Shown here: one piece after another, positions 9,601 through 17,796 of the stretch
Numbering within the stretch: the first letter of the stretch is position 1
Layout: each line of letters starts with the position of its first letter
Assembly: GCA_017643925.1 (NCBI GenBank)
Contig: JAEPML010000002.1
Span: 434,001-498,000 of the forward strand
Length of the DNA stretch: 64,000 nt
Direction of reading: 5' to 3'
Source of the DNA: Roseibium sp.
GTDB taxonomy: Bacteria; Pseudomonadota; Alphaproteobacteria; Rhizobiales; Stappiaceae
Translations under genes and position numbers: made by a program
Notes under the pieces: generated by a model
Seen by the model: only the letters and a program-made list of their open reading frames with translations
Told to the model about the DNA's origin: nothing
The model's database searches: none

Positions 9601-10491
9601 ATGAACGATTATTCCATTGCCTTGTGGTCCTTCAATCTTGGACGTGCGCCATCATCCGTGCAGGAACTGGTGTCGCAGATTGAGGAAGGCATGGTGCGGG
9701 CCAAGGGGCAGGGGTGCAGGCTCCTGCTTTTGCCGGAATATCTGATCGAATGCTGTCTCGCCTTTAAACCCGAGGAACTGCGACCAAACGAGGAAATGCA
9801 CTTTCTTTCCGGAGTCGGTTCGGAACTGGTCTCGTTGTTGCGTCCGTTGCCTGAAAAATTCGGAATTTCGCTGCTTGCCGGATCGATGCCGGTAAGCCGG
9901 GAGAGCGGAATTTCAAACACCGCTGTCTTGTTGACCGCGGACGGACGGGAGATCCGGCAGGACAAGTTGAGTCTCACGCCTTTTGAGCAGGATCCGGATT
10001 TCTGGCACCTGACACCGGGCAGCACGCTGAAGGTCTTCGACCTCGACGGATTGAGGATGGCCATCCTGATCTGTCTGGACATTGAGATGCCGGCTTTGAG
10101 CTGCATCCTTGCCGATCAGAAGGTGGACCTTGTTCTCGTGCCGTCCATGACGGAAAAACACTCCGGATTTAACAGGGTCTATGGCTGCGCAAAAGCCCGC
10201 GCAGTTGAGCTCATGTGTGCCGTGGCAGTGTGTGGGACCGTTGGAAGATCCAAAGGTACCACTCAGAACGAGACCAATGTCTCGGGCGCTGCCCTCTATC
10301 TGCCCTGTGAGGAGGAGTTCGGCTTTGACGGTGTCGGAGCGATGTTGCCTGCGACAGATGGAATGGCAGGAGAAGAACCCTTTCTGTCTGCCAAGGTCCC
10401 CGTTGCACAGATGCGCGCACTCAAATCGGGGCAGGCGGAAGTCTGGCCCGGAAGCTGGACAGCGAACCACGTTTCAATTCAGCAAATTTAG
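9601..10491 (+). CDS. Carbon-nitrogen hydrolase (nitrilase superfamily)
   Basis: This is an amidase/nitrilase-fold hydrolase of about 296 residues. The catalytic triad is visible: Glu in LLLLPEYLIE, Lys in IRQDKLSLTPFEQ, and Cys in AILICLDIEMP. The family cleaves C-N bonds in amides, nitriles or N-carbamoyl compounds; the substrate cannot be assigned here. The start is uncertain: GTG at 9592 and ATG at 9601 are in frame and neither has a clear Shine-Dalgarno. It stands alone upstream of the Nudix-PiT block, with no obvious partner gene. Confidence 0.85.
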   Translation: MNDYSIALWSFNLGRAPSSVQELVSQIEEGMVRAKGQGCRLLLLPEYLIECCLAFKPEELRPNEEMHFLSGVGSELVSLLRPLPEKFGISLLAGSMPVSRESGISNTAVLLTADGREIRQDKLSLTPFEQDPDFWHLTPGSTLKVFDLDGLRMAILICLDIEMPALSCILADQKVDLVLVPSMTEKHSGFNRVYGCAKARAVELMCAVAVCGTVGRSKGTTQNETNVSGAALYLPCEEEFGFDGVGAMLPATDGMAGEEPFLSAKVPVAQMRALKSGQAEVWPGSWTANHVSIQQI

Positions 10492-10520
10492 ATAGCATTT
10501 AGAATGCTGTATTTGAGAAA

Positions 10521-10536
10521 TGTGCACAATGTGCAC
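10521..10536. promoter_or_regulatory. Inverted-repeat element upstream of Nudix gene 1
   Basis: TGTGCACAATGTGCAC contains a perfect 7-1-7 inverted repeat (GTGCACA-A-TGTGCAC). It begins 84 bases before the Nudix start. A related element occupies almost the same position (83 bases) before the second Nudix gene, and both are followed by CTGGAC a few bases on. A shared regulator-binding site is the simplest reading; the regulator is unknown. Confidence 0.5.
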
Positions 10537-10604
10537 TTTTTTGCTGGACGTAACGTCATCGAATAATTATATAGCCGTCTACCTAAAATGGAACGGGATT
10601 CGAA

Positions 10605-11090
10605 ATGGGAATCGCAAAGCCGATATCCTTGCAAGATGCATCGTGGATGCAGAGCCTGACTGGTTTGTTCGTCAAGCCGGCTCGCCTGCAGATTGCCGCT
10701 TTGTGTGTGCGGTACGGCAAGGCGGGCCCCGAGATTCTGCTCGTGTCCTCCAGGGGAACGGGGCGCTGGATATTGCCCAAGGGATGGCCCGAAAAGGACA
10801 TGCCCGCTTTCAAGACTGCCGTTGTCGAAGCCTTTGAAGAAGCCGGCGTAGAAGGCCAGGCAGACATGAGGCCCTTGGGCAGCTTTCGGTCCTTCAAGGG
10901 GCTGAACGACGGTCTGAGACTGCGGACCAAGGTACTTGTTTTCAAAATTCGCGTTGAGAAGCAACACAAAACCTTTCCGGAAATCGGTCAGCGCAAATGT
11001 GTCTGGGTTCCCTGGGAAAAGGCGTTGGACATGTTGGATGAGAAGCCCGTGAGGCGCTTTCTTTTGCGGCATCGAGACGATCTGACCTGA
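10605..11090 (+). CDS. Nudix hydrolase, copy 1 (DIPP-like)
   Basis: A 161-residue Nudix protein that would hydrolyse a nucleoside-diphosphate-X type or inositol-pyrophosphate-like substrate. The core reads WILPKGWPEKDMPAF followed by VVEAFEEAGV: the EEAG metal-binding part is intact, while the Arg of the canonical REUxEE is Val. The PKGW start and short length resemble the diphosphoinositol-polyphosphate phosphohydrolase branch, but specificity is not proven. It shares N-terminal sequence (SLTGLFVKPARLQIAALC) with the second copy at 12941 and precedes a PiT transporter by 137 bases. The ATG has only a weak GGGA before it. Confidence 0.88.
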   Translation: MGIAKPISLQDASWMQSLTGLFVKPARLQIAALCVRYGKAGPEILLVSSRGTGRWILPKGWPEKDMPAFKTAVVEAFEEAGVEGQADMRPLGSFRSFKGLNDGLRLRTKVLVFKIRVEKQHKTFPEIGQRKCVWVPWEKALDMLDEKPVRRFLLRHRDDLT

Positions 11091-11227
11091 GCCGGATCCG
11101 GCTTCCGGTCAAGAAAACGATCCTCCGAGATCAGAAATTTCATTTAGGGCCGCTCGAATTCATCGTTCGGTCGCCAGCCAGCGAGACAATGAGCGGCGGG
11201 CTTGGGCAAGCAGGCAGGACCCTCTGA

Positions 11228-12736
11228 GTGTTATCCAACAAGGATATGAAACCAAAGGCGCTGGACAAGGATCTGGATCGTCTGGGATTTCTTGGTGACG
11301 CTGCCGAGGCGATGGGCCGGCGTCTGATAGGTCCCGGGCTTGCGATCGTGTTTCTTGCCCTGTGTGCGGTTGTGGCAGGTTCGCAGGTCGTCACAACCGA
11401 TTGGACACATGTCCTGTTTCTGGTGGCAGCGTCCGTTGTCGGCGGTTACATGGCCCTCAACATTGGTGCAAATGACGTTGCCAACAACGTTGGTCCGGCG
11501 GTGGGTGCGCGTGTTGTCAGTCTGACGACGGCCTTGATCATTGCTGCCGTGTGTGAAAGCGCCGGAGCACTTCTTGCTGGCAGCAGGGTGGTTTCAACGA
11601 TTTCAGGCAGCATTCTCAGTCCGGCAGATGTGCCGGACAACAGTGCCTTCATGCTGGCGATGCTGACCGCAATGGCCGCAGCTGCGCTCTGGATCAATGT
11701 CGCGACCTTGATCGGGGCACCGGTTTCCACAACGCATTCGATTATCGGTGGTGTTGTCGGAGCCGGCATCGCCGTCAGCGGGTTTGCCGCCATCAACTGG
11801 ACGACGGTTTCGGCGATTGCTGCCACCTGGGTCGTGTCACCCTTTCTGGGTGGAGTGATCGCTGCCATCTTGATGGCGTTCATAAACACGCGGCTCATCT
11901 ATGCGGAACACAAGGTGGAAGCCGCAAAGCTCTGGTTGCCGCTGCTCCTTGGTGGAATGGCGGCGACGTTTGTCGCGTTTCTGGCAAACAAGATCGCGGA
12001 TCGAATGGTCCATGTCGAGATCTGGCAAATCGCAATGCTTGCACTGGTGGCAGGCATCGCTGTCTGGTGGCTCTACAACAAGATAATTTCCGCGCAGGCG
12101 CTGGAGCTGGACAACAGCACGAAGTCCCTCAGGACTCTCTTCACGTTTCCACTCATTCTGACCGCTGGTCTGCTGTCATTTGCTCATGGTGCCAATGATG
12201 TCGCCAATGCCATCGGCCCCCTGGCGGCGATTGTGCAGAGCCAGTCCAAGGACTTTACCGATCTGAGTTTCTGGTTCATGGGCAAGCTGAACCCCGAAAT
12301 CCCGCTTTGGGTAGGCGCTGTCGGGGCCTTTGGCATTTCTGCGGGTCTGCTGCTCTTTGGTCGCAGATTGATCACGGTTGTCGGCAAGCAGATCACCAAG
12401 CTGAGTCCGATTCGGGCTTTCTGCGTCACGTCTTCGGCCGCAGCCACGGTTCTTACCGCTTCGGGTCTTGGTCTTCCGGTGTCTTCCACGCATATCGCCG
12501 TCGGCGCGGTCTTCGGTGTCGGGTTCTACCGCGAATGGCACCGAAACCGGTATGTCGCTGAAAACGGAATACTCAAACCCAGGAAGATAATCCGGAACAA
12601 GGTGGAACGTCGCCGCCGGTTGCTGGTGCGCCGAACCAACCTGATCACGATTGTGGCCGCCTGGGTGGTGACGGTTCCTGGTTCAGCACTCTTGGCGGGG
12701 GTGATCTTTACCGCTCTTCACGCGCTCTTTTTCTGA
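11228..12736 (+). CDS. PiT-family inorganic phosphate permease, copy 1
   Basis: A 502-residue inner-membrane transporter that moves phosphate (probably as metal-phosphate) with protons. Both inverted PiT signatures are visible: NIGANDVANNVGPAVGA near residue 78 and FAHGANDVANAIGPLAA near 320, with GAPVSTTHS and GLPVSSTHIAVGA. About ten membrane segments are evident. GTG at 11228 has AGGA eight bases upstream; ATG at 11246 is a possible alternative. It is strongly similar along its length to the copy at 13549, including the N-terminal LDKDLD motif, so the pair arose by duplication. Confidence 0.92.
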   Translation: MLSNKDMKPKALDKDLDRLGFLGDAAEAMGRRLIGPGLAIVFLALCAVVAGSQVVTTDWTHVLFLVAASVVGGYMALNIGANDVANNVGPAVGARVVSLTTALIIAAVCESAGALLAGSRVVSTISGSILSPADVPDNSAFMLAMLTAMAAAALWINVATLIGAPVSTTHSIIGGVVGAGIAVSGFAAINWTTVSAIAATWVVSPFLGGVIAAILMAFINTRLIYAEHKVEAAKLWLPLLLGGMAATFVAFLANKIADRMVHVEIWQIAMLALVAGIAVWWLYNKIISAQALELDNSTKSLRTLFTFPLILTAGLLSFAHGANDVANAIGPLAAIVQSQSKDFTDLSFWFMGKLNPEIPLWVGAVGAFGISAGLLLFGRRLITVVGKQITKLSPIRAFCVTSSAAATVLTASGLGLPVSSTHIAVGAVFGVGFYREWHRNRYVAENGILKPRKIIRNKVERRRRLLVRRTNLITIVAAWVVTVPGSALLAGVIFTALHALFF

Positions 12737-12857
12737 AGCTTGAGCCAGGTCCGGATTTCCCGCAGGCGATCCTTTCGGTGTCACCGAGCGTGCTCCTGAT
12801 AACCGGGTCCGGACAAGGCACACACGCTTGTATGATGTGACGAAGCTTTTTGGCATT

Positions 12858-12873
12858 TGCGCACACAGTGCAC
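12858..12873. promoter_or_regulatory. Inverted-repeat element upstream of Nudix gene 2
   Basis: TGCGCACACAGTGCAC is the counterpart of the element at 10521-10536, starting 83 bases before the second Nudix ATG and likewise followed shortly by CTGGAC. The inverted symmetry is weaker than in copy 1. Conservation of sequence and spacing, while neighbouring bases have diverged, suggests function. Confidence 0.45.
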
Positions 12874-12940
12874 ATATTCTGGACAAGGTTGTCCCTTATC
12901 CATTAAGCTGATCATAAATTAGATGGCAAAGTAGATTCAT

Positions 12941-13417
12941 ATGACAATTTCGAACGATAGCCCCTACGAGCGGCCATCCTGGTTGTTAAGTCTTGCGTCG
13001 ATGTTCCGGCGTCCGGCTCGAGTCCAGATAGCGGCGCTGTGCCACCGTAAGCGCGGGGGTGTCCAGGAAGTGCTCCTGATTACGTCGAAGACGACGCGCA
13101 GATGGATCCTGCCGAAGGGATGGCCGATCTTGTCCTACAACGCGCACCGGACGGCGGCGATCGAAGCGTTCGAGGAGGCCGGTGTGATCGGCACCGCTCG
13201 GCGAAAGCCGTTTGCCACTTTCTTGTCTCACAAGGGCGGCGAAGCCGGCTTCAAGATCAGAACACGCGTATTGGTGTTTCTGGTCGATGTCGAAAGCACG
13301 ACGACGGACTATCCCGAATATGGCAAACGGGACGTGCGCTGGGTGCCCATTGACGAGGCCATCAAGATGGCGGGCGATCCCGGTCTGGTGGATGTTCTGG
13401 AAAAACTGAAAGCTTAG
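12941..13417 (+). CDS. Nudix hydrolase, copy 2 (DIPP-like)
   Basis: A 158-residue paralogue of the Nudix protein at 10605. It keeps RRPARVQIAALC at the N-terminus, WILPKGWP, and AIEAFEEAGV at the Nudix box, again without the canonical Arg (Ile here). The residues between PKGWP and the EEAG helix differ most from copy 1, which could change substrate choice. It precedes PiT copy 2 by 131 bases, almost the same spacing as in copy 1. The ATG has no strong ribosome-binding site. Confidence 0.88.
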   Translation: MTISNDSPYERPSWLLSLASMFRRPARVQIAALCHRKRGGVQEVLLITSKTTRRWILPKGWPILSYNAHRTAAIEAFEEAGVIGTARRKPFATFLSHKGGEAGFKIRTRVLVFLVDVESTTTDYPEYGKRDVRWVPIDEAIKMAGDPGLVDVLEKLKA

Positions 13418-13548
13418 CAGTCAAAGAAAATTTCCAAAAAAAGACCGGCAAGGTTGACCTTTCCGGGCGATCCGTTATGGCAATGCGAAAATTAACCGTC
13501 TAACGATTGCGGTTTCATCCGCTTTTGGGATGAAAACCCGGGTCTGCC

Positions 13549-15042
13549 ATGCAAAATCTCAAAAAACCCACCCTCGACAAGGATCTGGACAAGTTCAGTT
13601 ACATGGAAGAGGCGGCGGGGTTTCTGGGCCGCGGGTTGATCGCACCGGGAATTGCACTCGTCTTCATCGTGATTTGTGCCCTGGCTGCCGGTGCAAGCAT
13701 GTCCGGGGCGCCCGGATCCGTCCTGATCGTGGCAGCTGCGGCCATCGGCGCTTACATGGCACTCAACATCGGGGCCAACGACGTTGCCAACAACGTTGGT
13801 CCTGCAGTTGGCTCCCGGGCGATGACCCTTGTCACAGCCTTGATCATCGCGGCGATTTTCGAAAGCGCCGGAGCGCTGATTGCTGGTGGTGACGTGGTCG
13901 GCACGATATCCAAGGGCATCATTGATCCCAATTCCGTCGCCAACGCCACCGTCTTCATGGCGGCGATGATGGCCGCCCTGGTATCTTCCGCTCTCTGGAT
14001 CAACCTTGCGACATGGATCGGAGCACCGGTCTCAACGACGCATTCGATTGTCGGTGGGGTCATGGGGGCAGGGATTGCCGCCGCCGGTTTTGCTTCCGTG
14101 AACTGGGTAACGATGGCGAGCATCGCCGCCAGTTGGGTCATTTCTCCCTTTCTTGGCGGCATCATTGCCGCTGCATTTCTGGCCTTTATCAAGGCCTTCA
14201 TCATCTATCAGGATGACAAGATCGCTGCGGCCCGCCGCTGGGTGCCGGTGCTGATCGCCGTGATGGCCGGGGCATTCGCCAGCTATCTGGCTCTGAAGGG
14301 CTTGAAGAAGATCATCAAGATCGACATGCCGACCTCTCTGGTCTTTGGCGCGGTTGTCGGCGTTGTCGTCTGGGCTGCTGTTAAACCCCTCATCCGCAGG
14401 CAGTCGGAAGGACTTGAAAACCGCAATCAGTCCTTGCGCATTCTGTTCTCCATTCCGCTGGTCTGTTCGGCTGCACTGTTATCCTTTGCGCATGGTGCCA
14501 ACGATGTTGCGAATGCTGTCGGTCCCCTGGCGGCGATCGTGCACACGGCAGAACTGGGCGAAGTCGCGGCCAAGGTCAGCATCCCGTTGTGGGTGATGGC
14601 TGTCGGAGCCTTTGGCATTTCCTTAGGTTTGCTGTTGTTCGGCCCGAAACTGATCAACATGGTGGGACAGCAGATCACCAAGCTCAATCCGATGCGGGCC
14701 TATTGCGTGTCCCTGTCCGCTGCGATCACTGTCATCATTGCGTCAGGCCTCGGTCTGCCTGTGAGTTCCACGCATATCGCTATAGGTGCGGTGTTTGGCG
14801 TCGGCTTCTTCCGCGAATGGTACACGGACAACTCAAAGCGCCGGCTGGAATATGTGAACAAGCGACAGGGCAGTGGCCGGGAACCCGTTCGGCCGATCCG
14901 CAATCGCGAAGAACAGGCGCGTCGTCACCTGGTTCGGCGCGCGCATTTCATGACGATTGTCGCAGCCTGGATCATTACAGTCCCGGCAGCCGCCATTATT
15001 TCCGGCGCGCTCTACTTCGTCATGTACAAGTTGATTTCCTGA
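13549..15042 (+). CDS. PiT-family inorganic phosphate permease, copy 2
   Basis: A 497-residue phosphate permease, paralogous to the one at 11228. Signatures NIGANDVANNVGPAVGS and FAHGANDVANAVGPLAA, with GAPVSTTHS and GLPVSSTHIAIGA, mark the two PiT halves. The C-terminal cytosolic loop (after residue 430) is basic, with REEQARRHLVRRAHF, as in copy 1. It converges on the minus-strand phosphodiesterase gene 15 bases away, with no clear T-run terminator in between. Different affinity or metal preference of the two copies is possible but not visible. Confidence 0.92.
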   Translation: MQNLKKPTLDKDLDKFSYMEEAAGFLGRGLIAPGIALVFIVICALAAGASMSGAPGSVLIVAAAAIGAYMALNIGANDVANNVGPAVGSRAMTLVTALIIAAIFESAGALIAGGDVVGTISKGIIDPNSVANATVFMAAMMAALVSSALWINLATWIGAPVSTTHSIVGGVMGAGIAAAGFASVNWVTMASIAASWVISPFLGGIIAAAFLAFIKAFIIYQDDKIAAARRWVPVLIAVMAGAFASYLALKGLKKIIKIDMPTSLVFGAVVGVVVWAAVKPLIRRQSEGLENRNQSLRILFSIPLVCSAALLSFAHGANDVANAVGPLAAIVHTAELGEVAAKVSIPLWVMAVGAFGISLGLLLFGPKLINMVGQQITKLNPMRAYCVSLSAAITVIIASGLGLPVSSTHIAIGAVFGVGFFREWYTDNSKRRLEYVNKRQGSGREPVRPIRNREEQARRHLVRRAHFMTIVAAWIITVPAAAIISGALYFVMYKLIS

Positions 15043-15057
15043 GCCTGAAACCCGGCA

Positions 15058-15774
15058 TCACGCCGGCAGATGCCCGGCTGGTTCCAGCGACAACCTGGCC
15101 CAGACCGGAAGGTGATCCGACGCGACCCGGGCGGTTTTGGATTTGTGAACGCCCGCCTGCTGCACGGTGAACTCGGGGCTCGTGATGATCCTGTCGAGGC
15201 TTCCAACCGGCATCGGGCTGGGAAAACTGCGCCCGGGTGTCGTGACTTCGTAGCGTTCTTCAAAAAGTTTCAGGCTTTTGGAGGAGTCCCGCCATTCGTT
15301 CAGGTCGCCGATCAAGACGGTCGGTAGATAGTCCAGACGTTCGTGCAGCTGGTGCATCAGCGAGCTGACCTGCTTCTTTCGAAAGTGTCCGACAAGGCTC
15401 AGATGCATGGCGGCCACCCGGATCTTTTCCCCGGCGACATCCAGGTCCACGGCGACGGCGCCGCGCGGTTCAAGCGTCGGCAGATCTATGCGGCGATGAT
15501 CGAGGATGCCGATGGAGTTTCGCACCAGGATCGCATTTCCATGCCAGCCCAGGCTCCGGTCACTGGTTGCAAAGGGAACGGGACGATAGTCGGTGTCTGA
15601 AAGAATATTGTGGCGATCGAGTGTGCTGTCGCGCAATCCGAAGCGCTTGTCTGCCTCCTGCAGGGCAAGAATGTCGCAATCCAGTTCGCGAATGACCTTG
15701 AGGGTTCGCTCCGGGCGTCTGCGCGCATCCACGCCGATTGATTTTTGTATGTTGTAGGAGCCGATCTTGAGCAT
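15058..15774 (-). CDS. Endonuclease/exonuclease/phosphatase (EEP) family protein
   Basis: The 238-residue protein has the EEP fold motifs in order: SYNIQKSIG at the N-terminus, LALQEAD (metal-binding Glu), HLSLVGHFRKKQ, LIGDLNEW (GDxN), SLDRI and the C-terminal SDHLPVWA. The family includes phosphodiesterases acting on nucleic acids, phospholipids and inositol phosphates; no signal peptide is visible, so it is probably cytosolic. The start at 15774 gives MLKIGSYN directly before the first core strand; the frame extends upstream without motifs. Its place next to the duplicated Nudix-PiT pairs hints at phosphate metabolism, but it is on the opposite strand. Confidence 0.85.
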   Translation of the reverse strand: MLKIGSYNIQKSIGVDARRRPERTLKVIRELDCDILALQEADKRFGLRDSTLDRHNILSDTDYRPVPFATSDRSLGWHGNAILVRNSIGILDHRRIDLPTLEPRGAVAVDLDVAGEKIRVAAMHLSLVGHFRKKQVSSLMHQLHERLDYLPTVLIGDLNEWRDSSKSLKLFEERYEVTTPGRSFPSPMPVGSLDRIITSPEFTVQQAGVHKSKTARVASDHLPVWARLSLEPAGHLPA

Positions 15775-15976
15775 TGAAGGAGTTTGGCAGTCCTCGGGAA
15801 GCGGTTTCAAGCCTGAAGTAGCAGGTCCTGCCCACAAAGCATTTCAACACTCTGCGACGCAATTGGCATAAAGACCCAGTCCACCGAATGTTGACCCCTT
15901 TGCGGGTGCCCGCCAAGATGCGGCTTCGTTTGTGTAATTTGTTCAATACTATTGCCCCGCAGAACAAGGTGGAGAC

Positions 15977-17005
15977 ATGTCTGCTGATAGATCACCTTTG
16001 CAAGACCTGTCGCGCTTTGGAGCTCAGGTGACATTCGGGCAGGGCGACATCCTTCGGCAAAGCGGTATGCATTATCGAGACATGTATATCGTTTTGGATG
16101 GAACCGCGAATGCAAAGCCGGATGTCGCAGGTGGTGAAGGACAGGATAGACAAATCAGTGCCAACGACCCCATCGGTGAAATCTGCTTTCTGCAAGGCAC
16201 AGCGGCCAATGCCACTGTGACAGCGACAACGGATCTGCAAGCGATCAGGATCGATGACCGGCAAATGGCGACGATCTCCGAGCAACGCCCGGATCTTGCA
16301 GCCTGGCTGCTTCAGACCCTTGCCGCGACCGCCGCAGAAAGACTGAGCCAGAACCTGTCTGTTCTCGAAGGGACGCAGCTGATCGAGGACCCCTCGGCCA
16401 TTGAGATCTTGCTTTGTCGGACGGAAGACTTGCTCCAGCAGGCGAAACGGCTGCGTTACGAGGTCTATTGCGAAGAGCTTGGCAGAAAATCCCCCAATGC
16501 CGATCACAGGAACCGGGTGATCTCGGATGCACTTGACCGAACAGGCGTTTGTTTCGTCGCCCAAAAGGCGGGGGAAACGATTGCAACGCTTCGCGTGAAT
16601 TATGCCGGTGACGGTCCGTTGAACGAACTCGAACCGATTTACGGGATGACCCGGTCGCCATTTTTTCCCGATCTGTGCGGTATCTGCACCAAGTTCATCG
16701 TCGACAGGTCGAACCGTGGTGGACCCACTGCCATGATGCTGATCGCCCAGGCCGTTCAGATGGGAATGCGAGACGAAATGAAGGAATGTTACATCGACTG
16801 CATTCCCGATCTTCTGGACTATTATACTGCGCTTGGGTTTGAACAGTCCGCCCCTGAATTTCTTCATCCGGAAAATGGTCTCTCCATTCCCATGAGGTTG
16901 AACCTGGAGCAGCATGGTGCCCAAATGTCGGGCCGGGAAGGACTGCGTCACATGGTAAGGCTGTTTCTTAAAAGCAGGGCAAAACAGAGGAAGCAGGGCA
17001 AATGA
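15977..17005 (+). CDS. Cyclic-nucleotide-binding-like domain fused to FeeM/GNAT-type acyltransferase
   Basis: The 342-residue protein has two parts. Residues about 15-120 form a cNMP-binding-like beta roll with IGEICFLQGTAANATV at the phosphate-binding cassette; the Glu is kept but the Arg that binds the cyclic phosphate is replaced by Asn. Residues about 145-310 resemble the N-acyl amino acid synthase/autoinducer-synthase branch of acyltransferases (RLRYEVYCEELGR, ATLRVNY, KFIVDRSNRGGPTAMML). The ATG follows AAGGTGGAG. The TGA overlaps the ATG of the next gene, so the three genes to 19175 form one operon. Ligand and product are unknown; an N-acylated lipid or amino acid is a reasonable guess. 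Confidence 0.8.
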   Translation: MSADRSPLQDLSRFGAQVTFGQGDILRQSGMHYRDMYIVLDGTANAKPDVAGGEGQDRQISANDPIGEICFLQGTAANATVTATTDLQAIRIDDRQMATISEQRPDLAAWLLQTLAATAAERLSQNLSVLEGTQLIEDPSAIEILLCRTEDLLQQAKRLRYEVYCEELGRKSPNADHRNRVISDALDRTGVCFVAQKAGETIATLRVNYAGDGPLNELEPIYGMTRSPFFPDLCGICTKFIVDRSNRGGPTAMMLIAQAVQMGMRDEMKECYIDCIPDLLDYYTALGFEQSAPEFLHPENGLSIPMRLNLEQHGAQMSGREGLRHMVRLFLKSRAKQRKQGK

Positions 17006-17796
17006 CACAGATCGGTGCCATCACCACTGCGCAATGGAGCGTTCTGCTGCTGGTGGCCGTGTTGGGTCACTTGATGGCCCTGTTCTGGTACTGCGCCAAG
17101 AAATACGACTGGCGGATCTGTCAGCGAACAATCTACGACCTGCCGACCAGCGGCCGGCAAACCCGGCGGGAATTGAAGAATTCGATCCACACTCCGTTGC
17201 ACGCGGTTCTGTTGCTTTTGTGCCTTGCTGCCGGGCTGTTTCAGAATTCCAGCGTCGCATCCTTCTGGCTATCGGCGCTTGGCATGACCGTCTGGGCCGA
17301 AATCTGGCACTACTTTTCTCATCGCGCCTTTCACCTGAAAGCGCTCCACTGGATCCACGCTGAACACCACAAAAGCCGTTTGAATACGCCGTTCACCGCA
17401 ATCTCGTTCTCCTTCACCGAGAAGCTTGTGTTCGATCTTGGGCTCCTGATCCCTTTTGCCGTGATCGACCAGTTCGTGAGCGTCAACTTCTTCGGTATCT
17501 CGGCCTGGTTCATCGGGTATCTGATCATCAACTCCTTCTCCCACGCCAATTTCGAGTTTCGGGCGTCAGGTTACAACAAACATGTCGGCAAGGTGCTGAC
17601 GACGACGACCTACCATGCCCTTCATCACTCCCGGTATACGGGGAATTATGGTCTCGGGACCCGCGTGTTGGACCGGTTGTTTGGTACGGAGTGGGAGGAC
17701 TATGAAGCGCTCTATTCCAAGGTGAACACCGATCGTGAACCCTTGTCTTCGCTGAAGGAAAAGGTTCCAAACAGGTCGGGGGACAAGTTGGCATGA
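17002..17796 (+). CDS. Sterol desaturase / fatty acid hydroxylase superfamily protein
   Basis: A 264-residue integral membrane di-iron oxygenase. The histidine clusters are visible: HYFSHRAFH, HAEHHKS and HALHHSRYTGNYG, separated by hydrophobic segments, matching the superfamily that hydroxylates or desaturates lipid acyl chains. The start ATG overlaps the stop of the acyltransferase gene by four bases, and its own end overlaps the P450 start by four, so translation of all three is probably coupled. The lipid substrate cannot be read from sequence; in context it may act on the acyl chain delivered by the upstream enzyme. Confidence 0.9.
   Translation: MTQIGAITTAQWSVLLLVAVLGHLMALFWYCAKKYDWRICQRTIYDLPTSGRQTRRELKNSIHTPLHAVLLLLCLAAGLFQNSSVASFWLSALGMTVWAEIWHYFSHRAFHLKALHWIHAEHHKSRLNTPFTAISFSFTEKLVFDLGLLIPFAVIDQFVSVNFFGISAWFIGYLIINSFSHANFEFRASGYNKHVGKVLTTTTYHALHHSRYTGNYGLGTRVLDRLFGTEWEDYEALYSKVNTDREPLSSLKEKVPNRSGDKLA

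Noticed and set aside
15043..15070. Terminator between PiT copy 2 and the EEP gene
   Set aside because: CCGGC-N5-GCCGG is short, lies partly inside the EEP coding end and has no T-run.
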